A stretch of 64,000 nucleotides of DNA from Onchocerca lupi (GCA_028564675.1 JAOVVO010000264.1:36866-100865); one strand, 5' to 3'; positions 25,601 to 40,600 are shown, numbered from the stretch's first letter. Numbers and translations: made by a program. The notes: generated by a model from the sequence alone, not told the origin.

Positions 25601-28600
25601 TTCAAAACATTTTGCAAGAATTCTTCTCTTTTTTCCCTTTTTTTTTTTTTTATTAATAAACTCCAAAATATTTTCAGTGCTTGAATTATTTCAAATTTTC
25701 CAGGAATGTGCGGAAAATTTTGAAAATTTTTTGCAGTCACAAAAAGCACTATGTAAATATTTTGTAGTTAATTTTAAAGTTCAAATTTTCACACGAGTTT
25801 CAAATTTTTTCTTTACAATTAATTGTGTAAAAAATTTGAAACACAGTAAAAATTTGGCTTAAGATATTAAAACCAGGTTAGGAATAATATTTAAAACATA
25901 GTTAGAAGTAATATTTAAGATATGGTTAAAAGTAACATTTTGCGAACCATCACACACAAAAGGTGAATAAAAGTCTTAATGTTATGCTTCAAGTTCCGGT
26001 AGTTACAGTTACAGTGTTAAAAATGTTGCAGAATTTTCATGAGCTTTGAAATCAGTGAAAACTTTCAAATTTTGGAAGCATTGAAAATTTCAAGTTAAAC
26101 TTGGAGAAAAAAGAAGAGAGCAAATTAATATCAGCAGGAATTTCTTTGAATTCGAAAAATGCATAAAGTTCATGCTTTCTTGCAAAAATACCAGCTATTG
26201 AACTTCGAATTTTGGAAATTTTTTTTTCCTTGAGCATTTTATCACATTTTTAAATTAGATTCAATTAAAGATGTTTATCTACATATTAAATCTCATGATA
26301 CTAAAACCTGTGAAATTTGAAATATGTATTTAGTAACTATTTAAAACTTATTTCATCAGAATTTGTTCACATTATACGCATGAGATATTCCTTGAGCAAT
26401 ATGCTCAAAAAGTTGCATGGAGAGAAGATTAAATTAAGTTGAATAAATGGATCGATTGATGTATTTTTAATTATATTTTTCATTAACTTACCACATTTAT
26501 TGCAATAATAAAATGATGAATATTGCTTCGTCTTATGGAATGCAAAATGATGAAGCATATCGTGGATACAGAAATGAAATAAAAAAATTTAGAGGTAAGG
26601 AAACTTTTTTCTATTTTTTGAGGTGTCAGTTTATTTCATGGAGTGATATTTTAAATAGAATGTAATAAAAAATTAATTTTTGTCAAATTCTGAACAATAA
26701 AAATAATCATTGTACAATAAGCAACTAAGGACTTCTAATCTTCTAACTAAGAATGCTAGAATAACATCGCTTGGGAAATATGTTAGAATTGTTTCTAATA
26801 TATTTTTTTGTAGTACTTTTTCTTTTTGCATAAAATATTTATGGAAATTAATATTTCATCAGGTAAGGAAAGAAAAAAAAAATCGAAATTTAAATCGACC
26901 TAAAAAAATTCGTAGGTTTTTCATTTATTCCGATATAGAAATTAATCTTTCAAAAATAGCAGTAACTTCTCCGATTGCTTAATCCTATTGCTATAAGTAT
27001 TAAAAGCAACTTTTTGATGGATTAATTAAGACTTAGTCCTCCAAATTACACGTCATATTCCAAAAAATGCTGCTATCATTGCACTGCTGACGAACTATTA
27101 AATAATAATTTTTTAATTTATTATGAAGGAAAAAGAATTCAAAGTTCATTTCCATTCTGTCTTTTTTTTTTCGTTAGTTCAAAGATTTTAGATCGAACCA
27201 CAACTAAAACAATTAATTAACGATTATTTTTATTTGTTATTTGGAAATATTTGTTATAAAATTTCAAAGTATTTTGCATTCTCTATTTAATTTTTTCTAT
27301 TACTGGGTTTTTTTGCTTGTATTGATTTAACGTTAGCCACTTTTTTGGGAATATTTTATTAAATATTCTTTTTTTTTTTTCATAAAAAGAAAATTCTAAC
27401 GTAAAACATAATTAGGAAGGGTAAAGTTTCCGGGAATTTCGCTGAATTTCAAGGAAAGATCAAATAAACAGTTTAAAAAAAATCCAAAGATCAAATAAAT
27501 GGTGAAAAAAAGTTCCTAATTTATAGGTGTAAATGATACTAAAAGCAATAAATGGAAAAAAAGAAATGTTTCTTCTTGCATGAAAAACAACACTGTTTCA
27601 TGGTTTTAAAATGAACAAGTTAGTTTCAAGAAAAAAAAGAGGAGAAGTTTTCGTGCAGACATCTGCACCACTCATATCATGCAATTTGCAAAAAAAACGG
27701 AAAAAAAAAAAAAAAAAGAAAACGGAAACAAAAAACGAGCCAAGAATGAATAATTGCTTGCAATTTACCTCGTCCTTGTTGAGCCCACCGATCTTAAAAA
27801 AGAAACTTTCATTCTTTTTTTAATTTGATACACAATCAAAAAATCATCGTAGCGTTATCTTTCTTAGATGATAATCCTAATAGCATTAATATGCCGGACG
27901 TGGACGAATATCAGCTTTGCGATGAAAATTGGTCGTATTTTGTTTCTTTCAATTCACTTCACTGTCAATATTTATTTCATATAAAGTGAAGAAAAATGAA
28001 ATTTGTTCAAATTGTCCGAAAAATGACTCGGCTTCCAGAATGATACTTTAAATTTCATATTGATTCTCATTTCAGGACATCTACATTTTAAAACACGTTT
28101 AAAATCCATTAAGTCATTCATAAAAAATTAAAAAGAGTACTAATACTCGTTAAGTCAAGAAAGGTTTAGGTAATTTCGGTCTACGTCATCTATCTTTGGT
28201 TAAAATTGTGTACTTCCTTTATCAATTTTTGTTGTTCACAGATTTAATCACTCCTATAAACCCTGATCTTAACTTCTTTTCCAACCTTAACTGTTTCATC
28301 TAATTATTTCAATTTTTATGCTTTTTTATGCTTCATCAATCTAAAATACAATGCTAAATATTAGCAATTCAAATTTAAATATTAAAAATCGTTGAAAAAT
28401 TTTCATAACCCTAAAGAGAGCGAATATGTCAACTTGCTTGAAGATTCATTTTGAGATTTCGAAATAGTTAGATAAAAAAGACTGTCAGAAATATATTAAA
28501 CTAAATATCTATGCAAACATATTCTCATTATGATTCTTCTTTCTTATTTCACTATCATCCAAACAGTCTGGACTAGTCTGTCAAGAATGAACGTTTTGGG

Positions 28601-31600
28601 TGAATAGAAAATTATTTGAAAGTTTGGGTTAATGGAAAATTTCGATGTATTACATCCAAAAGATTGTTTTTGGAAGTAATAACAGTTTCAATTAAAAAAA
28701 AAAAGAAAAAAAAAAAACCTCAAACGAGATCTAACCATGAAACGAAAGCTTGTCTTTTTATATTATTTCTTTTGATTTATATAAGATTTGGAAATGAAAA
28801 ATTCTATATATTTAGATTTTGCTGTAACAAATTTCTTATAGAGTTTGATATTTACAAAAAATCAAACGATATCTTGAAAGTTCTCTAAATTCTGAGAAAA
28901 GTAATTTAATAATAATTTTAACTTTAAAAAGCATTTTGATTTTAATAAATGGCTTAGATCTGTTCTGAAATTAAACATAGTTAATGATAACAACTGGTAA
29001 AGAGTGATGCAAATAGTTCCACTTCATCTTATTCCAATTTATCCTTACAGTAAGTTTAACAAAAGTAAAAAGTTGTTGGGAAAATATAACCTCATCACTG
29101 TTTGTATTTACAAGAAGAAGATCAAAGGGCACAGCAGCAATCATATCTATTATAAACCAGCCTTTAAAATAATGTATTGCTATCTTTCCGGGATGCGATA
29201 CAACCTGAAAAGCAAACAAATAAATTTTTAAATGAAAAAGTTGAACTTAAATAAAGCCCAAATCATTAAATAAATTTTTTTCGTTTGAAATAAGGCAGAA
29301 ATAAATTTTACTGAAAATTAATTAAATTTATTTCTGCTTTATTTCAAAATTAATATACATAAATGTAAAATTTAAAATGGCAATAATGAACTTCATCATT
29401 TTCGTTGACATAAGTTGTTCTGAAATTAATAATAATATCAATGATAAACATGATATCCACAATTAAATCAATAATTTCCAACGGCTCCGAAAAACGAGCT
29501 CTACGAGAGCTATCCTGCAATTTCAATTTGATTTCATATTTTCATCATTCATTCCTTAAGCAAAATCTTTGTACTTTCTTGACAAATTTTTTTCGATGAT
29601 CTAATTAGAAAATCAAATATTCCCGAATGGAGCAAAACGAATGATTTAAAAAATGGATAATGATACTCGATGTAGTCAATGCATTCTATATCTATTTCTC
29701 ATTTCTACAGTGAAGTTTTGTGCTCTTATTGATTTTTTCTTAAATGATTACAATTATTTTTAGGATATAAATTCGAAAAATGAACTAAGATCAATTAGAA
29801 GCACGAAGATAAAGAAATGATTTCATTTCAAATATGAAGCACAGTCTTTGAAGAGATAATTTTTCAGATGGAAAATTTATTTTAGCCAAAAGCAAACATG
29901 CCAACTTTTAATCAATTCGAGACATTACAGATGATAATATTTTATTAGAGAAGATGACACTTGAATGATATTTGTTAGCGAATCTTGACGCTTCATTTGT
30001 TATTCGAAATCATTTTATTCAAATAGTTGTCTCATTACATGAAAATGGAAAAAAAAAAAAAAAGCACAATATTGACCTCTCGCAGCAAAAAGGCGGCAAC
30101 GTAAGGCGTAAAAATGGCAGTATAAATGACTAGAAGAAGGATAATCCAATCCCAAACGGCCTTAAACGGAGAATAATGTAAGATCGTACAATGATGAATC
30201 CTGGAAATTGCAGTGAAGATTTTAGAGTTTAAAAGAAAAAATTTAACAAAAAATAGTTGGACCTGGCCACGCTTCGCGTTGCCGGTCCAACTAGTCTTTA
30301 GAAATAAAAATTTAAATGCTTTTTTTCGTTCAAAATCTTAAATTTCCAAAACTTTCCACCGAATGATTTGAAATTTTTACATAACGTTACATTCGAATAG
30401 GCGAATGATTGTACATAGTTTTTATATCCATATGTTGCTGTGATTCAATCTCGTTAAATGGAAAATGTTAAGGAAAAAATCTGATCGAATTGTGATTTGG
30501 ATTGTAATCTTGTTGAATTGCGGATTGCTTCTTTTTGATATTGTGACTCTGCTGGGTCACAAAAGGTGTCGCGAAAAGCTTCTATGACATGTTTGACATA
30601 GACGAATCCTGTTGAAAAAGTTTCATTGATTGATGGAAGAGTAATTTTTCATAACAAACAATTGTCAAAGAATAATCAAATTGATCATTGGGTTATTCTT
30701 TCCTTCGTCGTTCCGTATGAATATTGCTCAATTGAATTTCGAACTGTTGTTATTGCTGTTGCCGATATAAGAAGGTATAAGAACTCCAGTTCCAAATCCT
30801 GTCCTTCTAAATCCTTTCGGGGTTCTTCCTCATTACCTGATCTCCATCGTGTAGCCTCTTGATTGGTTAATCTCATTTTGTTTATCTGTGAATTGAAGCG
30901 TTTTGGCGGTAAACATATTTATTGTCCCTTTGAAAATGTTGCGCCATTTGACCTTTGGCACTCCTTGTTTAAAATAATTGCCATGGCACTGCTTAATATC
31001 TTTCGGCTTTTGCCAACAGAAAAGAAAGAAAAAAGAAAGCGCACATTTCTAATATGTTTAATTTCACAATGTTTGTAATATGTTTAATTTTTCAAAAACT
31101 CACAATGTTTGTGGGTATACAAAATTTTTTACTGTTCTATTCTCTGTGTAGATATAGAGATCTAGAACAAGCAACATATAATTATTCATGTGTGGGAAGC
31201 AATCCATACCGAGATTTAAACCGCGCACTCCTAAAGATTGGCCCTGAACTTTATTGATGGTGAATGCATATGCAAGTCGAATTGAGAATTGCAGTCTCTT
31301 AAACTGAAATGGCATATTCATTGGAATCATAGGAATGCGAGGAATAAGGACATCTTCACCATTGAAAAGTCTTGTCAAGATTGTTGCCTCTAGACACTGC
31401 TCATTAAATTTTTTACTGCAAGCTGCGTGCCGTTTGGCATGATACGCCAATTTCCATTGCATACGTGTTGTGGCATTCCTAACAGATCGATGAATTCAAA
31501 TATTCTGTTGGATGATTAACCGCTTCATCTGCATCCTCAACAGTATCGATGACTTGTAAAGACTGCCTCGCTTCAAGTGTTAGACTGAATAGTATTGTTA

Positions 31601-34600
31601 GGTTCGTCTTTGACTCAGTTAGTCGCAGTTCACTCTTCTTTGATGTCATTAAATTGCAGAAGTTATAAGGCAATAAAATTCGTCCTGTGGTCAGATTAAC
31701 CATTACCTTTTCGTTCCCAATTTTCAGCAATTGATGTGGAAATATCTCAACTGATCGATTGTTTTGCAGTTGGATACTCATATTGCTTTCATGTGTTGCC
31801 ACAAAGTAGAAATTGACTTTTAAACTTGAACTTAACTCCTGCTACTACCGAATTGTGTGACTTAAACTGAGTGAAGATCCATAATCCTGGATTTTTAAAT
31901 TCTTCAGAACTTTTCCTCCAGCATGTCGCTTTGTGATTAGTTTACTTCACATTTTATTATAGAAAGCAGGCACGGTCAATTGTTTCAGTCCGCTCACTCA
32001 CTTTTTCATCTGTCGCAGGTGTGACAGTTAAAAAAAAAAGCATATCTATATAAAAACATTCGAATGCAACATTGTACCAAAATTTCAAATCAATCGGTGT
32101 AGAAGAAAACGTTGCTGTTCAAATGAACAACGAGCATTTCTATTTTTATTTATATAGAAGAATAGAATTTGCCCAAAAAAATTTTGAGTTTAGAACTTCA
32201 CAGATAAAATATGCAACTTAGTTTATTAAAATTTAAAATTCGTCAATAAAATTCTAAAGTCTTTAGTCTTTGGTATGGATGTCATTACCTCTGATGTGAG
32301 AGATATCAAATTGATAACTTTTCCTAAAAAGAAATTTTACTTACCTAGTAGGTTGCAATTTATATTCCGGCAACACATCGGCTCCCAGTGATAGCACCTA
32401 AAATTTATTTTACTTTGATCAATGGCTAAAATTGCGTTAAGATTAAAATAACAATGGGTATTTTAAGTATGAAGAAAAAAAATTAAATCGTGCAAAACCA
32501 AAGACAAAAAGGTCAAGTATTTTGGCAGGTATGAATATTTTGTAAGAGAAATGCTAAATGAGATGGAAATAATTTTTTGAAGATGCAAGAATGCAATCTT
32601 CTATCTTCTTTCATCCGTTCTTCAGAATTTAATAAGTTAATCACATGATAAATTATCGTATATCTGAATATCCAAATAATCGAATCTTTTATTTTTTAAG
32701 ATAAATTTCTAATATTGATGTAAAGAGTGGTGATCAATCTAATATTTAAATTAAGGTAGATATACGTACTCAGTCATTCGGGAAAAAAGATTTCTTCTAC
32801 TTAATCAACGAAAAAGTATATGATAAAGATGAACCAGCACTGCAAAGTGAACCAATTAGTCTATTTGTGCAGTGCTGAATAACTTACCTTGATCACGTTG
32901 CCGGGTAAGGTCATTGCAATACATCTGAACAAAAGAATCTAGGAGTAATGTCTTATATTAAATGTAATTCTTCAATGTAGTCCAGAAAAGTTATGAGAAT
33001 AATTAAATTATGAAATGTACGGTAGTTTAGCTGTAATTTTAAAATTATTTGATAAAAAATAAATTATGAATGAACTGTAAAAGAGAAAATTAAACTTTTA
33101 AAACTTGCGAAATGCATCGCAAAACAAACGCTTTTTCTCAAGAACAACACAATACTATTTGCTTATCATCTTATTTCAACAAAATGATTTTTAAAACTAA
33201 TTACTATGCGAACATTTAATCGATACTTGGAATTTTTTTCATATTATATCAATTCATTTGCTTATTCAATACAGGAACTTAATTGAAATTATTTATATGA
33301 ATTTCAATTACATGTGAAGGAATAACTTTATCTTACATAATTATGTGCAGAAAAAAAATTCACCTCGTAAATTCGGTAGCAACATTTGGCACAACTTTTC
33401 TCACCAAACTGTTTTGAGATTTCATTGCCTTCTTTTTTTTCATTTGATTAAAATATTATGAATTTCATTTTCTTTGTAAAACTGATAAATTAAGAATTTG
33501 ATCTGATATTTCAGAAGAAACAAATCAGTAAGAATCTGATATGATTTTTTAAAAGGATCGAATTTTGTTCATCTTATAGCGATGGGATAATTAATACGAA
33601 TTGATATAATCTCTCTCAGCCACTAAAAGTGTACAATACATGAATACTAAAATTTCTTAATTCTGAACTAAATGGCTTCAAAAGGTTACAGAAGGTCATA
33701 ATGAAAACATCAGTGTTATTATCAAAAGAGATCATACATTTATAAATCTATTATCTCTTACTGCGATTTGTGATAAGGATTGCATTTTTCCTCAGACTAT
33801 ATTTAATAGTCCATTTAATCTAGGGGGAAATTTTTGCAAAGAGTGAAGAAAAACTTCAGAAAGATTTTGACAAATTTCATGTATTTTCAGATGATCAAAC
33901 CAACAATAGCAGCGGCAGGTAGCAATAGCAATAGATGAGAAATGAGTGTATTTCACTTGAACGATTAATTAGTAGGAATTTACCTGAAATCTCCCTTTCC
34001 ATATCATATTTTCATTTTCGAACGCTTAGAAATATAGAAAATAAAATAATAGCAATTATACTGAGATATAGACACAATCTTTCCAACCGAACTGAGAATA
34101 ATTCATCTCTTTGACTAAATCAATCGCTCTTGTAATATTTAAATATTTTATATCTCTAATCGATAATTCCATCTTTAAACAATTTGTAAAACTTACTGAA
34201 AATCTACTGCAATTCACTTCCATTAAAGTGCAGAAATTAAAGGCTTTTTTTTTTCATTTTTATGCACAAAATAGCACTGAATGAGAAAGAATGAGTAAAT
34301 GAATGGACTTTTCTGAGATTTTTCTATGACACATCATATCATGAAATTTTTTGGCTACTCCATGTTTCACTATATAGGAGTCTTTCGATTATTATTATTT
34401 TTTTTTTTTGAATATATGGAAATTATAAAGATTTTTATGACTTCCTTCCATACATCCAAAAAAAAAAATATAAACAGAGTGGCAAAGATACTGGAATAAG
34501 GAAAAAAAAAATCCAAGTTGGGGACAGAGAATAATTGAAGGCCAAACAATGACGAGTGAAAAAAAAAAGAAGAAAAATAGATAAAACTTTCAGTCTCACG

Positions 34601-37600
34601 ACGATGACAGCACTTTTTTTTCTCGCCAGAAGATAAATGTGGTCATCTACAAATCAATATTTCAGTTAGAATAGAAATGACGAAAATAAGAACTGACTTG
34701 ATTGGAAAGCTTTTTTAAGTGCTGATTTTAGCCTTCGGTCTTAAATCTTTAAATAAAATGATGTCATTTTTACCATTTCATTTTATAGCTATTTTTATTT
34801 AGCGCTTTATCATTATTGTCATTTTTATTTATAATGAATAAAGTATCAATTTCCAGTACCGTCTGTTATGCATAAATCGATTTCGGAAAAGATATGCGAA
34901 AAAAATAAGAAAGGAAAAAAAATTCGAAAAAATTTTCGAAAAAATTTTTCTAAAATAAAATATTTATCTATTTTTGTCATCAGTCGGATAGGTAATGAAT
35001 GATTGAAAAGAGAAAAAGAAGGAAGTAGGACCAAATGATAAATAAAAAAATGATAATAATGAAAGCTAAGTCATATTTTCTCAATCACAATGAAATTTCA
35101 TATTTCGTTCAAAGAAGATAGAATTTTTGAATTATTTACTTGAAACAATGAGTGAATTGAAGCTATGGATGCATTCAAACATTAAGCTGAGATTTTTTGA
35201 TAAAAAGTAGATTTGCACAGAATAATTGATTAGCATGAAGTCCACTGTGTTTATATCAAAATAATTCCGTCAAATGATAAAAAGAAGGCATTTTTTTAAA
35301 TAAAAATTGAATTCATCAAAATTCAGCATTTTTCTTTGATAGTTGCAAATAATCCGATGTTTATGCTTTAAAATTTATCTTATTATCAGTGAATCGAGCT
35401 ATAATAACTGCCAAAAATTTATTAAATTATGATAAGATAGTCTAGTACATAAGGTACACGGTTATCAATCGAAGTTGCATGAATTCAAATGATTCGAGTG
35501 GATAGTAAGAACGAAATTTTACGGCAACAAAGAACTTACGGCAGCTAAAGACATTGAATCCGTTGAAAGAGATGGAAAAGCTGCTGAAAGACGTCGGATA
35601 AAACTTGGATGATGATGACCAGTTCGGTGTTGTGGTTGTTGGTGCTGCTGTTGTTGAAAGAATTCCTGTCTGCCATCCTTTCGAGTCACATAATTTGAAA
35701 ACGAATGCAACAGATGATTTTCTTGTGGATCCGATGATAATGGCTTAACCAAACGGATAAATTTCGTCCGTTATTTTATAATCAAATTATCATTTCGAAT
35801 GAAAGGTTCAAATAGACTTTTGACTTTTCCTATCTACATTTATCAAATTTTGCACAGAATTCTTCATTTTATTTCCAAACATACAAAAAACGATGAATTT
35901 TAATATAATCACTAAATCAATTCAATCTGATAAAATCCTACTTAGATATCTTATTCTATATGAAGAGTAACAGCAGTACAGTGATATCGATCTTCGGACA
36001 TTCCAGACTACTGGTGGAATTGAGCTGATAGTATGAGTTATATCTAATCCAGCAAATCTAACTGACGTCAAAAGTTTTCTTAAATAACGTCAGTCAACAC
36101 GTATAGTTACGTCATAATCTGAGAAGGCAGAATAGAGGAATATTTCTGATGAAGCGTCTTACCTTTCCAATATGCATAAGTAGCAAAATCATCTACTCCA
36201 ATGTCACTGCGCTTACTTGAAAAAATATCCCTTTATTCTACTTCCTTGGATTAATTTTTTTTTCTGTAGGTAAAAAAATGGTAAATTTTTTTATAAATAT
36301 AGCATCCATAAAACAATACCAAAAGATGCAATAATTTTGAAGCTAATTAATGTACGAATTTAAGGAGGAAGAACAAAGCTAAACCGTCCCAACGTGCATG
36401 CCAATAAAATGTCACCTTTCTGTCTCCCTTTATATCTTTTGAAGTGTTAATTAATGATTTTGCCATCTTTACTCAGGTAATATTACTTCGGTAATTTGCT
36501 TTTTTCTCACTTTCACATATTTTTTTATTAAAAATAGCCATTGCGCAGTTATCTTAAATCACATCAACAAATATCTTTTCAAATAATTATCTAAATTACT
36601 TTATTATTTTCTAGCCACTGCTAATTATGTTTGGCCACGTCACTACTGTAGTTATTATTGTTGACATTTTTTTTCATCTTGCTATTTTTAATTTGTTTCA
36701 AAAAACTTGCAATTTTCCTAAAGTACTATTTTTTGATACAGATAATTAATTAATCAATCGAACCGTAGGCGAGGATGTTATCCTGATAGATACTGATTCG
36801 CTTTCGGTCTCGTTTTCTAGTACTGGTGTAAGCAATTCGGACTGGTGTAAATTCATTCAATTCTAATGACAATGGTAGTAATAATAACAATATTGTTGTT
36901 TGAAGCCAATGTTTGACGTGTATCGAAGAATCCGAATTCATTAGAATTCCTCACAATTATGTACAGACCAATAGTGGTTGTAAGATTTTCGTTCACGTAT
37001 CGTTCACGTATTTCCAATCAATATGAAGATTGCATTTCAGGAAAGCTGATTGATATATATCAATACATGAAAAAATATTCGTTTCGTTCATAAAACTATC
37101 GTCGCAGATCTCAGAAATGCAATCCAATAATTCATTTGTAGGGAGAAGCAGTAAGATTTTCAACTTTCTCTTTGATATCTTTTGTTATTTGCAATCATTT
37201 TCGAAATTGGCAAATTATGGCAATCACTTTTGAAATAGATGAATTCATTACTTTCTCTAAAACATCGTTAGCAACTATGAAAATTCTTTTGCCAAACTTT
37301 CAGCGATCACCAAGTCCAAAATACATATGACTGAAAATTTTGTTACGATTAAACTTTCCAAAATTTCAATATAACACAATTCCAATGAAAAAAAAAGCCA
37401 GAAATTCAAAGTTCGAAGCGAAAAAAAGACAAGGAAATGAGAGTAAAATTCTTTCTGATAATCAACAATGTCAAATACAGATAAAGTGATTAAAATACAA
37501 GACAGATGGATGTAATTCGAGCAATTAATACTGATCTAATCCTTCGGTTATCCTCATTCTTTAATTAAATCGTGAAGAAAACGTTATCGAAAGGAATGTC

Positions 37601-40600
37601 AGTTGGTGTGAGAAGAAAATGAAGCTTAATCAATTAATTACAGATTATCCTTCCTATCTCTTCTTCCACAACTGGAATGAAGATTGTAGTAGCATTTTTA
37701 GATCAATTTATACTATCAAATATTGCTTACTGAGCCGTATGTTATATGTCGTTATTCCAGTCGTCGACGTCATTTCTTCAATTCATAATTTAGTTTAAAC
37801 GAAAAATGATCTTTGCATTCTTTTGATAATGATAAGAAGGTGTAAAAACAAGATTTTCTGCCTTTTTCATTTATCAAAATATTGCCTCTTATTTTATTTT
37901 TTTAAACGATCGAATTTTTAAAAAAAACTGCAAAACTTTAATAGATAAATTCTTACACAGTTGGATATAATTTATCACAATATTAGCGGAATTAAGAATT
38001 ATCACCGATAAAATATGGGCCTCATCATAATTCTTATCACGTGGCAGTACTACAAATGGAAATATGAACACTTAACATCAATATTCACTGCTATCATTAA
38101 AGTTACTTCTAAAAAAAACACTACTTAGTTGAAAATAGCGAAAATGATTGCCAATGCAGTTCTTCTTTTTAACGGAAATAATTAGAACAAAAGAACAGAA
38201 ACAAAAATTAATTACTGCAACGAAGATAAAAGTTTTTACTAACTCTAATTTATAATTAATTAAATAAACGGGTGTAAATGATGAATAGCAAGGATGGCGT
38301 GGGAGATAGATTTAGCAACTTACTTGCTTATCAGTTTGTTTGCTCACTAAATTTGCTTACCCAGGAAATTCAATTAGAGGATAGAAATGAGAGTTCAGTA
38401 TAATATCCGTTCTTGTCGTGATTTCAAAATAATTTATTTTTTGTTTAAGCAAATTCATAAAATTCAAAGATATCGATAATGGATAAAATATTATTGCATG
38501 CGATAGCATTGATAACAAGCTGAAAGTTGCCTAGATTATTCGGAAAAGTTTTATATCACAAATAAGTTATAAAATCTTAATTAGATATTAAATAACGATG
38601 TTGGCACATTGTTACAAAATTTCCAATGTATCTGGCAGGAATATTTTGTTTTGATAGAATCATTTATTTATTAGATTTAAGACATTTTTTATGAATCAGA
38701 CCCTTTTTAAAGATATTGAATAGATCTTTTTCTGATTAAATATCTCCTAGAAAAATTGATCTATCTGAATTAATCTTCGATTCTTTTCATTTTCTTTTGT
38801 TTTTTCTTTCCTCTCACTTCAATTTTATTAGATAATGAAAGTATTCTACTTATGAGTTAAGCAATATTGCAGCTTATTTTTTGTTGGATCAGAATTATTC
38901 TCACACTTTCCTTTCCTTTTAACAAAACTCTTTTCTATTACTCGTCCAAATCATCTTTTGGTTATTCACATAATTTAAATTAATCGATCTGTCAAAATCC
39001 ATTTCTTACAAAGTCTTCTTAAAATTGTGTTTAACTACAGACTTAACAATAAGAGAGATGAGAATGTTCAAATATACAAAAAATGCCAAAAAATCTTCTA
39101 GCATTATTGTTATCAAATTTCATTATTGTTATCAAATTTTACAGCTTATTTGAAAAATATTTCGAATTATTTATTTGAGTTAAAAAATAAAAGATACTAC
39201 AAGATATTTTTAGAAATGTCATTTTCGAAAGAATCTTTTTCCATGCTTTTTATCTCCTAAGCAGTAGGAATGGCAGATAATAAATGAGAAGATTACAATC
39301 AAATTGGAAAAAAAAAGTAAATAAATATTGCATTAAACGAAGAATTTGGCATCTTCAACTGACATATTTCGTTGTTGATGTCAATAATCGGTTATCAATA
39401 ACCGACTTATCAGAGTCAGAGTAAACGCAGCTGTCATGTTGATCTTCTTCAGTTTTATCATAAAAATAAGCAATGAGAGTAATAAACAGATTGATTAATA
39501 GCAAAAAAGTTGATGATCAATTGTTCTTTGCTACATATATTTTCCTTCGAAATATAAGATGAAAATTTCTCCTCATTATAGCCAACTTGTTTGCTAACTT
39601 ACTGAATTAATTATTCATGAACTAGCTAAAGGATTGAGTAATGCTTCCCCTTAATGAAATGTTTCGAGCAAACTGAAGTAACATTATAACAGGTTTGAAT
39701 TATGTCTGGAGAGCTTATCTCTATCCAGCATTGTGTTTACTTGAGAATTATTTTCCAATTCTTTTAAACCTCATGAATGAAACAACATGTACCCGTGATA
39801 ATAATGCTGCAGTCCGATTAATATGGATTATGGCTTAGTTTTTCTGGAATTTTTAACATTTCAGAAAAGATTATCAATAATTCTCATAACTGTGAAAGAG
39901 GTTAAAAAGTTTTAATAATCACTGCAATTATCGGCTTAATAACAACACGATTATAAATAGCAATCATTTATAGCTAAAAAAAATGCTTTAATCATTAATC
40001 GATTCGAGAGAAAGATAGCAGCTCTCATTTAAAATGTTACTTTTGTCAAAATATCTCAAAAATTTGCTACGATTTTTTGTTTTTAAAGAAAAAAGAAGAA
40101 AAAAAAGAGCGAAATGCAACCATCCTGTAATGAAGGAAAAAAAAGATAAGTAAAAAAAAAAAGTATGACAATGTTTCGCTCTCTGTTCAAAAATAAAAAT
40201 ACAATAAACGAAAATAATTTCAAAAAATTGAAACCGAATAAATTTCATAAAAATTGCCAATATTTCTCATACTGAGTCATCTTTACAAAACTTATTCATT
40301 ATCCACTTACCGGATTACTTCGACAGGAAAATTGTTTCGAAATTAAAAAAAAAAAAGAGATATAATGATAGATTTCCAAATAATGCAACCAGAATGCTTT
40401 TCCAAAGGACAAAAATGAATGCCATGAATAGCTAATCATTTATCTTGTTTTTTTTTTCTTTTTTATTTTTGATTAAATGTAAGCATTATAAGTACAATAT
40501 CTGAAAAATAACCAGCAATTTTAAGAGTTAAAAGCGAAATTAATAACTTATTCTAAATCAATATGCAACTGAAACCTCAGCCATGCAACATTTCCGACTG

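Larger units (their letters stand above)
30254..32158 (-). mobile_element. Decayed, internally deleted Helitron
   Basis: A rolling-circle transposon remnant in the channel-gene intron 30201-32344. On the minus strand its left end begins at about 32158 with TCTATATAAATAAAAATAGA, like the TC-TATA start of many animal Helitrons. Next come pieces of a PIF1-type helicase (31802-31100). The right end, at about 30292-30254, is a GC-rich hairpin whose outer arms are AGTTGGACC and GGTCCAACT, with GGC/GCC and ACGC/GCGT inside, ending at CTA before T. On the plus strand the same hairpin ends in CTAG|T, so the exact terminus is open. Length is about 1.9 kb against 5 kb or more for full elements; no Rep domain was found. 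Dead, as frames are broken. Confidence 0.75.

Noticed and set aside
25414..25749. 111-codon minus frame overlapping the channel S4-S5 exon
   Set aside because: Wrong frame; the true frame of 25589-25376 gives the S4 arginines and S5.
30626..30862. Plus and minus frames inside the Helitron remnant
   Set aside because: The minus frame (starting MRLTNQEATRWRSG) may be a relic of the element, but the two diverged copies show no intact shared frame, so no gene is called.
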